Assembly: GCA_030789695.1 (NCBI GenBank)
Contig: CM061132.1
Span: 162,527,442 to 162,591,441, forward strand
Source of the DNA: Scilla litardierei
Taxonomy: Eukaryota; Streptophyta; Magnoliopsida; Asparagales; Asparagaceae
Direction: 5' to 3'
DNA: 64,000 nt
In this document: one piece after another, positions 14,201 to 26,200 of the stretch
How positions within the stretch are numbered: the first letter of the stretch is position 1
How the letters are laid out: each line of letters starts with the position of its first letter
Translations under genes and position numbers: made by a program
Notes under the pieces: generated by a model
Databases searched by the model: none
What the model was told of the DNA's origin: nothing
The model's input: the letters and a program-made list of their open reading frames with translations, nothing else

Positions 14201-17200
14201 TGTCTTGATCTTTTCACGCACTTATTTCGATGCTTCGGAGCATGTCATCACATCCCCGGAAATTCCCATCAAGTGTTCCGTAAAGCGAGCCACACATACA
14301 TGCATTTCTTTAATTCAATAGTTGCACCTTATATGTCTATGGTCGTTTCCGACCATTTTACAATAAGCACATGCAATATCTAACACTTTATCCTATGGAG
14401 TTTTCCGAAACATTTTAATTACTGTTTATAACTGAAGGCAACATATAACGGGATAAAACTGTAGTGAAAAAGACAAATAGTTATAGTGCAAAATATTAAA
14501 AATTATAGGGTAAAACTACAAATAGTATGACAAACTTGTAACTAATTTTTATAATTTCTAACATTTATTTCTATTGTATTTTTAGTATTTTTTTTACTAT
14601 TTTAGTATTTCTTTAGTATTTTTAAGTATTGTTTTAGTAGTTATATATAATTTGTTAAAAGTATTAGTATTTTTTAGTATTGCTTTAGTATAATTATTAG
14701 TATTTCATTATTTTTAATAATTTCTAACATCAATTTAGTAATGTAAGTTTTACTAGTAGTTTATTTTATTTTAAATTTACATATATTAAATCATATTTAT
14801 GAAATACGTCTAAATATCTTCCTAGAAATTTTAGCATTAGTTTCTAAATTTTTTAATTACTTTTCTAACCTCTTCGGTTACAATTTATATTTTTAGATAA
14901 ATGAATTCATATTTCATACTTAATAATTAACATATAGATAGTTTTCTACTAGAAATATTTACTAGTAATTAATTATATAATTTGTAATGAGGCATTATTT
15001 TCAAATCATTTTCTGTATTTTTACCAAAATTTATAATTAAAACTTTTTACATTAATTTTCCAAACATTTTCTAACTTTTCTGTATTTTTACATAAAAATT
15101 TACAATTTTTCTGACATTTTGCTACTCACATTACGCATTTTCTTACTCATACACACTTAGTTCATATAGTGTGGGTGTGGCAAACTTGTAAATAAAATTC
15201 ATTTGGGTTTAACAAAATGTGGTGTGTGGGAACCTATCATCTTTCCCATTTAATTCAAAAGGTTCAAGTATTTACATGTCTGCCATTACGTTTGTTATCA
15301 CCGAGTTACTTTTAATGGCAAACTTGTAAATAATTGAAACTTTTGAGCAAAATGTACACCGGGACCAGCAGCTGGTCGTGACACCATTTAACTTTTTGCT
15401 CAAAAATTCATGTTTATTTACAAGTTTGCCATTCAGTTTACTTAAGAATTTCTAATGTAATGGCATACTTGTTGGTTCTTAATTTCAAAACCAATGTTTT
15501 GATGATGATCAACATTATGTTGTATGCTATTATCTTATATGGTTTAGTCTCAGATTAACTAACAATTATCTTTTAGAATTGATGTAGCCTTGCATAGAAA
15601 CGTACACTCTTTCATTTGCAGCATTGTCATCTTAGAGTATCTTAGAAATCTTCTAGAACTCATCCTATTTGGTCCTATGCTCAAAACACTCTATATAATG
15701 TTTCTTGGAGAAGGACAGAAGCCTGGTATAGGGACACCAGACGTCTCGCTTGTCAGCTTTTTGATCAGCTTGACACAGCCATGTATCAGTCACCTGAAGT
15801 TCTATGGTCAGGCGTCTGAACAGTGGTTGAGACGTCTAGGACATGAACTCCATTCGACTTACAGTGTGAGCCAACTTTCTTGATCTCTCTGTTTTTTGGA
15901 ACCATATTAGAAAACCATATGTGGAAGGCTTACCAGACGACTGCACAGTCGTTTAGTCATCTGGTAAGTGTTCATCGGATGTCTGTCGATTGGAGATTGA
16001 TCTCATCTTTTTCAACCATCCATCTCATTCTGCCAAGCGCCTGATGCTTTGTTCCTAGACGTCTATGCAGTTTATCAAACGTCTGGAAACACCGCTTCAG
16101 ACGTCTGGTCGCTCCAAAATCTACCCGTTAATAGTCATTGGCTATGGATTTTGAGAATTGTTTTCTTGGGTTTTGAGCCGAGTTTGTGACTGCTATTTAA
16201 ACCCATTTGAGATGGATTTTTGGCCATCACTCCAGCATCATTAAGATCATTTGGTGAGTACCAAAGTGAGGGTTTTCATTGAAGAGATTTTCTTTTCCCT
16301 CTTTCTTCTCCAACATTCATGCATTGATCTAGCGGGGGTTAACCATAGCTTAAGAAGAAGTTTTCCAAGTGCATCAAGCTCTGCATCAAACACTTGGTTT
16401 CCACACTTCTATACCTTCATCTTCACAATAGATAATATCTATTCAATGCATAGGTAAATGTGTATTTCATTTTCATCTTTGTGAAACCTAATACTCGAGT
16501 TGTGAGTACATTGTGGGAGGCTACTCCACTTCGAGGGTTAGTACTTTGTTCCTTGGAGAGTTTCTCCTTGGTGTCCCGGTTGGGAATTGTACTCGGTTAG
16601 AGTTTTCGTGCCCCGGTTAGGAGCACTAGTAAAAAGCGACCGCCATGGTTTACAATGGTGGGACTGGAGTAGGAGTCCCGATGTAGGGATCTGAACCAGG
16701 ATACGTCTTGTGTTTGCGTTTGCATGGACGTATTGTCCTTTGCATAGTTATTGTTGTTGAGATAATTGTTTTTATTTCCTATGCGTATTGCATTTAATTA
16801 TTAATAACTTTTAATTATACGTTTTGCTTGCCTTTAACCATTTATGCCCTCTTTTAGTGTATTGTGTAGCAACAGGTCAGAACAATACTTGTAAATAACT
16901 GAAAGATTATGGGCTATAATTATAATTTACTAACCTCTAGTCTCGAATTATAATTTACTAACCTCTAGTCTCGATTCTCGCCGAGTCTCTCAGACTGTCT
17001 CTCTCCGTCGAATTCCTTTTCCCCTGCGCTGAAAACCCAATTCCCGACGACAGTTTCGAGCATGAAGGAAGTGTCGTCGGACAGCGGAAACCTCTGGCTG
17101 CTTCTACGCGCCCTTGTTTGTCGTCGATTCAGCTTTCAGCACAGCTAGGGCACGACAACAAGTTAGGGAACGGCAACGACGATAAGGCTAGGGTATATCG

Positions 17201-20200
17201 ACAACGACGACAAAAGGCTAGGGCACGGCGACGTCGACAAGCTAAGGCACGGCGATGGTCCAAGGTTTGGAGCTAGGGCTCGGAGAGCTCGGGTAAAATT
17301 TTCAGAGCTAGGGTGGAATTGTTCCCTCTGATTTTTGGAGCTAAGGGCAAAAATTCGGTGGTTGATGTTGAGCACTTGAGGTAAGTATTATCCCCTCAAA
17401 TTTTTTTCTTCTCAATTTCTCTATGTTTAACCGGCATGATTTATGTTGATTTTATAGGAGTTTTTTCACTGTAGATTCACGAGATTAGAATCACAGAAAG
17501 CTTTTGAATTACAGGCCGATCTCTCTTTTTAATCACGGTCTGATTTACTGTTGATCCACAGGCTTTTCTGTTGATTCACGGGCTCCTTCCTCCCTCCAGT
17601 CCTTCCTCCTTCAGTCCTTCTCCGATGACAGTTTTGTCCGAAACTGTTCGATACCGATTATTAGATACTAGTTTCGTACTGGTACCCTGCGATACCGATC
17701 CGAAATGGCTGAAACCTATATGTTTCGGTCGATACCTCAAATCTTGAATAAAACATAATCAGACGAATGGGAACTAGTGCTTTCTTCGGTAAGTTTGTAT
17801 GTAACATTTATTTATAATTTTAAAAATCCATTACACAATAGATTGAACCCAGGATGGTGGCCACAACCAAAAGGAAACATCGTCAGACAACTTTTCCTCC
17901 TACAACTCTTTTCCTCCTACAACTCCGAAAAGGAAGCCCCAAATAAATCTTGGGCTGCCATTTGCTTATATGCTTATCCATTAGCACATGATGATTACTG
18001 AATTACTATTTCATTAATTATTTCTTTCCTAATATGAAAAAATAATATACCCATGGTAGAGTAAAAGAATCGTCAAAGCCAACATAATAATTCTGAGATT
18101 TTTATTGGATGTAGATGTTACACTCTCTAAATGTAACATGATTTTGGTTTAAAACTAAAGGGTTATAATAATTATAACATATGCAAAATCAGAAAGAACT
18201 ATAACAGTCTTACTTCATAAAAAGCTAGTTTATAAATTCCAACGTTAAGAGATGTGTTTGGCGGGGGTGAACAGTTAATTGTACCAACATCAGCAATCTC
18301 AACACAAGCTGGGATTGTGGAGTTGCTAAAATAGGTGTTTTTGAGTGGTTAAATTGATACTCTGCCTAATTTCAAGACAACCCTGTCGGATCCAACCCCA
18401 GCTCAAGTTCGGGCGATTGGCTTGTGTTAACCTTGGGTTGATGCATCGCTCCACCCCGACCTTGGATGCCAAATGAGGCCAAGAAGTGCAAAACCAATTC
18501 GATCACAAATGGCTTTGTTATATGACAGATAAGAGCACATCAATCACAATTTTTACATGCTTTATATTTAATGAATCTTTTGTTGAAGCTGATGTTTATT
18601 ACACTACTTTGTTTTTACATTCAACACCCACTCTAACCCATTAAAAATTGCTTGGGTACCCACATTACATGAATTTCAAGAAATGCGCTGATCTTATGAT
18701 AACATCTTCTTTCGACTGTAGATTTGCATTTAAAGTAAGAATTAGAATGCCCTGGTTTCTTAAGAGTTAGCACAGGGGTTCCAGAAATTACTTAAATATA
18801 CAGACAAAATTCGCTTCATTCAGATGTGGAATAATAAAACTTGAAACATATATCAGGAAGAAAATGGAGGAACATATCCTTTGATGAAATTATCTCAAAG
18901 AAGATGTTCACACGTCAAGTTTTTGCTTGTGAGAAGTATCCAAAAATTTGATCCAACTTTTAATCATTGGGTGTATGAGAGGAATACAGATGTGTCACTA
19001 GCTATTATGACAGAATCCTATAGCAGATTATCTCTGCCCTTACAGTCAAACGATTTTATATGAAAGATCATAAGTAAAAGTATGCATGTCAAACATGTAG
19101 TTTCCCCAAGGTAATACTGTAAGCCAATCAAGATAGTTGTGAGTTACATTAAACTCAATGAAAGATCATAAGTAAAAGTATGCATGTCAAACCTGTAGTT
19201 TCCCCAAGGTAATACTGTAAGCCAATCAAGATAGTTGCGAGTTACATTAAACTCACTGGAACTAGGTTCCAACAACTGCAGCTTCGTCAGCTCTTCTTCT
19301 ATAACTTGACGGACGTGAGCAGGACATTTCTCTTTGTTTGGTTCAAACCTATCCCTGAATTTTGCTGCATGAGTAAAGATGAAACAAGCTATAAGGTCCA
19401 CAGCCCGTGTATAAATCAATTATAAAGAGTATCAATTTGGGAACTAACCAGAAAGTGCTGTTTTGTCATCCGTCTCTACACCTAACTCCTACATTGAGGC
19501 AAATGAAGTAAATTATCTGCACAGCTTGAATGCTAATAAAGCAACATTATATCGCATTAATTCATAAACATATGCATACTGTGATTCCCTTTCCAGAAAT
19601 TCTCTTTCAATGATACCATGATAGGTGACATCATATAATTAAAACGACTGGAAGTTAAGATCTTTCTACCGGATTAAAAAAACTGCTCATTTATTGATAT
19701 TGTACTGTAGTCCCATCAAAAGAAACTTATTACTAACCTTAACAATAAAGACAGAAACCAGCATACCTTCTTTATAGCTTTGAGTTGTTCATTCAACAAA
19801 TAGCGTCGATGCTCGCCTGTGACTTTTTCCTCGATTGCTTTTGCAATTGACTCCTATGATATATCCACGAAACAAGCCAGTATGAACATAAGGGGAGAAG
19901 GGGTAAAAGCTACCAACAAACGAGACAAAATGGAGAGGAAAATAAAACTACCTGGAGCCTGCTTATCTCCATCTCTTTCTTCACTAGCTCTAGAGTGAGC
20001 TTCAGGCGCTTGAGCACCTAGGAGACATTAAATTTAATTGTCAGGAGCATCTTAACACTTAAAAAATTGTGGCATGCATCAAGAGAATTGAGACTTAAAA
20101 CAACTTACAGCATGAATTTATAGGTCAGCAAAACATATTCAGTGCATTGGAGATAAGGATTAATTAAGAAAATAGATTGAGCGATATGGCTGAAGACACA

Positions 20201-23200
20201 TTCCCAATTTCAACATACAAAGCGCAAGTGTGATTTCAAATTAACTGACATGCACGTTTGTCATGTAAGGTCTATGCATATGCCAAAAATGATTCTCAAG
20301 AATGAACTGTCCTCTCCATACTTCTGGAGACAATGGTCCTCAACTAGCTGGAATTGCTTCTGTGAAGCTATCAATTTGAATTACATGTATTAAAAGAATG
20401 CCACGTCATCTAAACCTTTTCCAGCATATGGGGTCCGTTGGACCAAGGATCCATAATAGATTTGATAAGTTTTACAAATGGCTATCAACTTGATGGCATC
20501 CCTCTAATAATAAGTGTCAACTTCGGATATATGAAAGTTGGACATGACCGAGGGGCTTACCATAATCCTAAAAGGCGATCACATCCTCAGAATTCTCCTA
20601 GTTTAGCAAACACATTTAGAGGGAAAAGATAGTATATTTGTATATGAGAATGCATCGATCTCCAAGGAACACTCAAAGACAATGATTAAATCAGCACGCA
20701 TTTCCCCTAGTAAAATGCTGTAACCTTTTAGTTTAACTAAGTTAATTTACTCGACTTTGTAAAATTAGTTGTGATCAAATAACTTAAGTAAAAAGGCAGA
20801 ACTTGTGTAAGCCAGAGTTGTGGTTTGAAACTTGTAATATACAAACCAAATCATATGCAAGCTTGCACTTCAGTCATATCTAAAACAGACTTAGGCCAGT
20901 TTCAAACATATCACCTTGACTCGAAACCTATTACATCTAAGTTGCATCTTCTTTTTCCATTTCTGGGATTCTACAGTTTAGAAAGGATAACATGGGTTCC
21001 ATCATAATACATGATGCAACAGCACGGTCGCATGCCATGCATGTAAAATCAAAAGAATGATGACGCTGGGGTAAACATTATTTTTCACAAACTCAAGAAA
21101 TGGAGTTACTTAATAAATCCAAATTTATGCAAATGTATAACGCATTTTAAACAAAAACATAGGAGAATAGAAGGAACTGAGAATATGAAATAAAATAAAA
21201 GGCGTTAGTACATATAGCCATGGGAAGTCAACATCTTTTGTTATCATTCCCCGAAGTTACCCATCTCATCATCACCAACACATTCTATCAAGTCTAGCAT
21301 CCTTAATGAAATGAGTTTTGGCTGAAATGTCCCCCTCCCCTTTTCCTCACTCTCATCGTAGCCAAAACTATAATGAAGCCCATAAGGAATGAATTTGATA
21401 TTCAGACTGAGCGTAATACACAATTTAATAAGATGGTGAACACCACTCGACTATAGTTTGAAATTAGTTTGTAGAACTTCATATAAGTAGTAAGAAAAAT
21501 GACTTGTACTTGCAGACCAAGACAATATCATTACAAGAATCAAGCCAGCTATGGCATCGCAAATATACACCACATAGTTTTCATATAGACACAAATCTCT
21601 TCTAAAAATGATCAAGTTATTCACTCTTTTAAGTATCATAGCCAAAGACCATGTCATCATTTTTTTATAAACATTGCAGAGATATAAATAGAAAGAAAGT
21701 GACCAACACTTGTATTCATATACATAGTTACATTCTGTGAATCAACTCGTGCAATAAGAAGAGAAATTCAGAAAGACAAGAATGCCTCTTACATCTAGTT
21801 CTTCAAGCACTTGCTGAGTACGGAGCTTGTTAGCCCCGCATATTGCAGCTCCAAAATCTGCTACCCTTGGAAAATTGAAGTCACCCATGTGCTAAGATTA
21901 TGAAGAAGAAGACATCAAAAAGCATTCGTTGACAATAAAAATCACTTAGTCTGCATCGACAATCATACTACTAACTAATCATGATTTCATTTTAATCCTT
22001 TGATATGTTTGTAAAAAGAAGTTATCTAAAATCAGTGCTTCAATTGGAAGAAAGATGTGTTGCACTTGTACAGCAACAGTGTCAATATGATATAGAAATG
22101 GAATCCAAGACATGGATACGTTTTTTTATGATAATAATAAAATTATAAATTTAGATAAGCTAATGATCTTTATCTGTAATAACATAGAAGTGTAAGCCCA
22201 TAATGTCAAAAAACCAACTTGGATTAAAAAAACTCTGAGTTACATGGATTCCAGAATAAGTATACTTATTCATTAAGAAAGTGAACAAATCCATTAATGC
22301 ATCTACAAGTCAAACTGAATTATGAACCCAACATTCATGCATTACGATTTTAAATCTTTAGTCTTGATATATCTTTGAATCATTTGGGAGATGATATCAA
22401 GTTTACGATACAAAGTGTACACATCAAATTATCAAATATGGGTACATATCCTTTTTTGGTGTATCTATGCAACACATGAAAAAAATGAAAAATGGATAGT
22501 GATATGTTATTAATAACAAGGAAATGTCACCAAGCTCTTGCAAAAAGCAAACTCTTGAATAAATATACATACCTTATCAAGTCGCCTTAAGACCTTATAC
22601 ATTCATGGTGATATGATGATTTACGAAGATAGAGATATAAGCAGAATTAATCCATAAAATAAAACTACTGTGTTTCTTTCTCAACATATGGACAAAAGAA
22701 TCAAAACCCTTAATTGAATGAACAAATATACTAACAAAAGGAAACTAAAACAATTAATAAAGTGGCTTGCCTGAGTGTATGTGTGAACATGATCTTTCCA
22801 TAGGGGATTTATCTTCAAAACATCTCTCAACGTTGATATTACTTCAAATGACGTTGCTTTTATAACATCATCATCCTTATCATACGGAAGTTCCTGTATA
22901 TAGACATATTATGGTGAGACAGAAATGAGACTTCAAAACTTCATTTTTGTGATCTATTCAAAACTGAACCTTTTCAGTCAAAAGGAATTAACAATTGATG
23001 TGTTTATACTTGTTTTGATGATACATTGCAGCTGGATTTTCAAATGCAAAGGCCTTTCGGAGCATAGGCCTGTAGATTGTAACTTTAACTATATCACTGC
23101 CAAAACTAAACTATAGCATGATGAACATAACCAAAGACTGCCCTCAAAGAAAGAAGAAAATATGATGGGAAAATATTAAGATGGAGACATGAATTGAACG

Positions 23201-26200
23201 TGCATTATCTCTATCGTTAAACAAGATTCCATCCCAATGTACATAGCTGAGCTACAGGAACATAAGAAAACAACAGTCATGTAATGGTGGGAAGACAAGA
23301 AAGATACATTAACATGCCTTTAGGTGATCAACTTTCACGGTAAGAGGATCCTCATTGACCTGCAAATTTGGGGTTTCAACAGAAAGTAAGAAAAGCTAGT
23401 CCTGAACAAAAAGAAAATAACATATGCATTATTATGCATACCATCTCAGTTATCCTCAGACGTCGATGACCAATAAGCACAACCTGATCCCCTTGTATGG
23501 CGCTTATCTGTGCAGACAAATATAAGGTAACAAAAGTTCAGTAAATGGGTGTGAAATTTGATGCATACAAACTCATAAGATTATAGTCATATACCTGTGC
23601 CAGTGTGCCAACTTCGTGAAGGCGGTTGAATAGTTCTTTTCCTTTCAATTCAGAAGGGCTCTTCTCTGTTTCTGAAGCAGATATAAGATTAGGATCGGTT
23701 CCAGGCTCATCCTTGAGAAGAAAAGCACCCGCATATGCAACTGATCTTTTACGGTTTTCCACTAAAGCTTCTAATAATTTGGGATCCTGCAATGAAACTT
23801 GAATTATGATCTAAGATAACTTTCATTTGTGGATGACTTCACATAAAAAGGTCCTAGGAGCATTTGCGTGTAACAGCACATATTTCATGTATTATCTAAA
23901 AACTTTCATTGGGCTCTTTACATAGATGAATAGAGAAAAAAGATGTGCGTAGTCGCCCCCACAAGTTAGCTGCTGGTGTCGTGTAGTCATTGGGCCCTGC
24001 ATGTAATGGCATATCACGGAAACAACATGGCCCTTAATAATGTGAGAGGACCAAAGAGCATATCAGCCAACACAAAAAAAAAGGAAAACAAAAATCGGGT
24101 AAAGGGAATGCTCTTTATGCTGCTGCTGTTGTACATTATATATCTGCAGTCCATGTCCAATAAACTTAGTGCAGAAATTTCCTAGAAGATGAGGAAGATG
24201 AGGTGGTGTGTTCAACTGTTCATATGTAGACAGCATTATGATGAACCATGGAAGACACGTGCACACATGATATTTAAGGGCGTAGATTTCAATATCAATG
24301 TACTTTAAGGCAGTTTGGATTTATGATGCAAAGAAGGATCAGATTGCATTCAAGGAAAAAAAGTGACTAGGCACATGTCAAAGTGAAATAATATTTGTCA
24401 ATAAGAAAGTAAAAACATTGTAAATGCCCCAAAAAATTGTTGAGTATTGGACTCTCCACCTTGATTTTGATGATGATCAAACACAAATCATTGTGATTAA
24501 CTCATGTGTTTGCAGTTAGCTAATAGTCACCAATTAGATTCAAAAAGATCAAAAGTGACTACACGTGTTGATTCAAGTGGAGGACTTGGTAGATCAACAA
24601 CGGTGAAGCATTGGCTTGAAGAACTCAAAGGCTACCTCAAACCTCAAGCCAATGGCATCAACAAATGAATGGAGATTCAATCCAAAGAGAAGAAAAGCAT
24701 GGATGCGTCAAAAGCTTCGAAGACTATGACGTTGGAGATATTCAAGTCATACAACTAAAAGACTAAAGACCATGATGAATTATAGAGATCGTCGTCAAAT
24801 TACTTTGTACATCTCAAGCGACGTCCCAAGACTTCCTCAGAACGCGTGATCGTTGTGTCTGGAGCTTCGTTGAAGCTCAAGGAGTATTATTGAAGTCAAG
24901 GGATTCAGAATCTCCATGATGAAGCTTTGAAGACGGTTTGTCGTGTTTACTTTTGTGTCTTCTAGCTTCGGTTTAGTAGAATGTTAAGCCTTGAGTAGTA
25001 CTTGCCTAGAAATCTTCATAACTATCATCTCTTATCTCTAGAATTGCCTTAGAAGCCATTAGAAAGTTTCCCGTAGCTTATCGCTTCTTTTCATGGCTTC
25101 ATTTGCATCTTAGTTGGTTCAAGTAGAAGAACCAACCGACTAGATGACGATCTAGTCGGTTAGAAATCATTATTGAACCGACTAGACATCCTTGCTAGTT
25201 TCAGCCCATTCACTGTTGATCAACTAGTCGGTCCAAGAAGGTTCACCGACCGACTAGATGACGATCTAGTCGGTTGGAAATCCTTCTCAGACCGACTAGT
25301 TATCCTAATAAATTCAAGCCTATTTGTTGACCAATTAGTCGGTCCAAGAAGGTTCTCCGACCGACTAGTTGTCCAACTAGTCGGTTGGGAATCCTTCTCA
25401 GACCGACTAGTTCTCCTAGTGAAATTCGACTTCTTTGCTGTCAACTACTTAGTCGGTCTAAGAAGGCTCACCGACCGACTAGTTGTCAAACTAGTCAGTT
25501 GATGTTTCTTCTTAGACCGACTAGTTCTTCTATCTCTTGATTTCACTATCTTTGCTGTCAACCTTCTAGTCGGTCCAAGAAGGTTCACCGACCGACTAGT
25601 TGCAAAACTAATCGGTCAGTGATCCTTCTTAGACCGATTAAGCTGCTTCAGAAATAGAGCCGTTGGGCATTTAATGCTACGATTTTTGTGACCGTTTTGT
25701 CTCTTCCTATATAAGTTTGAGTTGCTTCAAACCAGGAATTCAAGGCTGATATTAGAGACATTTTCACATCCAAGAGAAGAGCCATTCAACTCCATTTCTA
25801 AGCTCTCTCATCTCACAAGAATCTCTCCCTTACTCTTTGAGCCCTAATTCCTCGAGAGAGATTCTCATTCTTTGTGAGCTACTCAAGCTAGGAGCTTGAA
25901 TCAAAGTCACCAACTTCACCCTAGCCATCTATTGTTGTCCATCTTGGTGGAGCTAGGTTTTGGTGCTAACTACTTCCTCAAAATCCATTCTTACCCCAAA
26001 TTGGTAAGTATTTCTCAAGGCATAGAATTTTGTGGTAAGAGCTTTACATTTCATTCACTATACATATAAATTGTTGTATATTCTCGGTTGTTGAGAAGGT
26101 TGGCTTGATCCCAAGTTGTGGGAGTCAAGATTAGAGTTTGCTCTCGGTTTGTGAGAGTGTGCTTAGTCCCTAGTTGTGGGATTAAGGTTTTGCGTGTTCC

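Larger units (their letters stand above)
10159..17746 (-). mobile_element. Decayed hAT transposon in LON1 intron 11
   Basis: The left end starts CAAGTTTTGAGG and the right end finishes CCTCAAATCTTG, so the 12-bp terminal inverted repeats match at 11 of 12 positions. The 8-bp direct repeat AATAAAAC flanks it exactly (10151-10158 and 17747-17754), the size expected for hAT. Inside is a broken hAT transposase on the minus strand (about 11.7-14.4 kb). A solo LTR with its own target duplication has inserted at 15470-16884, so it is younger than the transposon. Subterminal regions carry repeated TTTCGGTCTCGG-type motifs. Confidence 0.85.
9237..19192 (-). other. LON1 intron 11 (10 kb)
   Basis: Most of the intron is a single hAT transposon (10159-17746). 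The sequences outside it, 9237-10150 and 17755-19060, are AT-rich, with no supported coding region. A 98-bp tandem copy of the end of exon 11 lies at its 5' end (19061-19192). Confidence 0.85.

Noticed and set aside
18249..18485. Possible MITE with GTGTTTGGC...GCCAAATGAG ends
   Set aside because: Only about 10 bp of inverted similarity and no convincing target duplication were found.
25173..25502. 109-codon open frame repeated at 36792-37121
   Set aside because: It is a reading of the LTR minisatellite; both strands are open for the same reason, and nothing resembles a protein domain.
25130..25650. CRISPR-like array of palindromic repeats
   Set aside because: It lies in a plant LTR, the spacers are themselves repetitive, and the whole array is duplicated in the other LTR.
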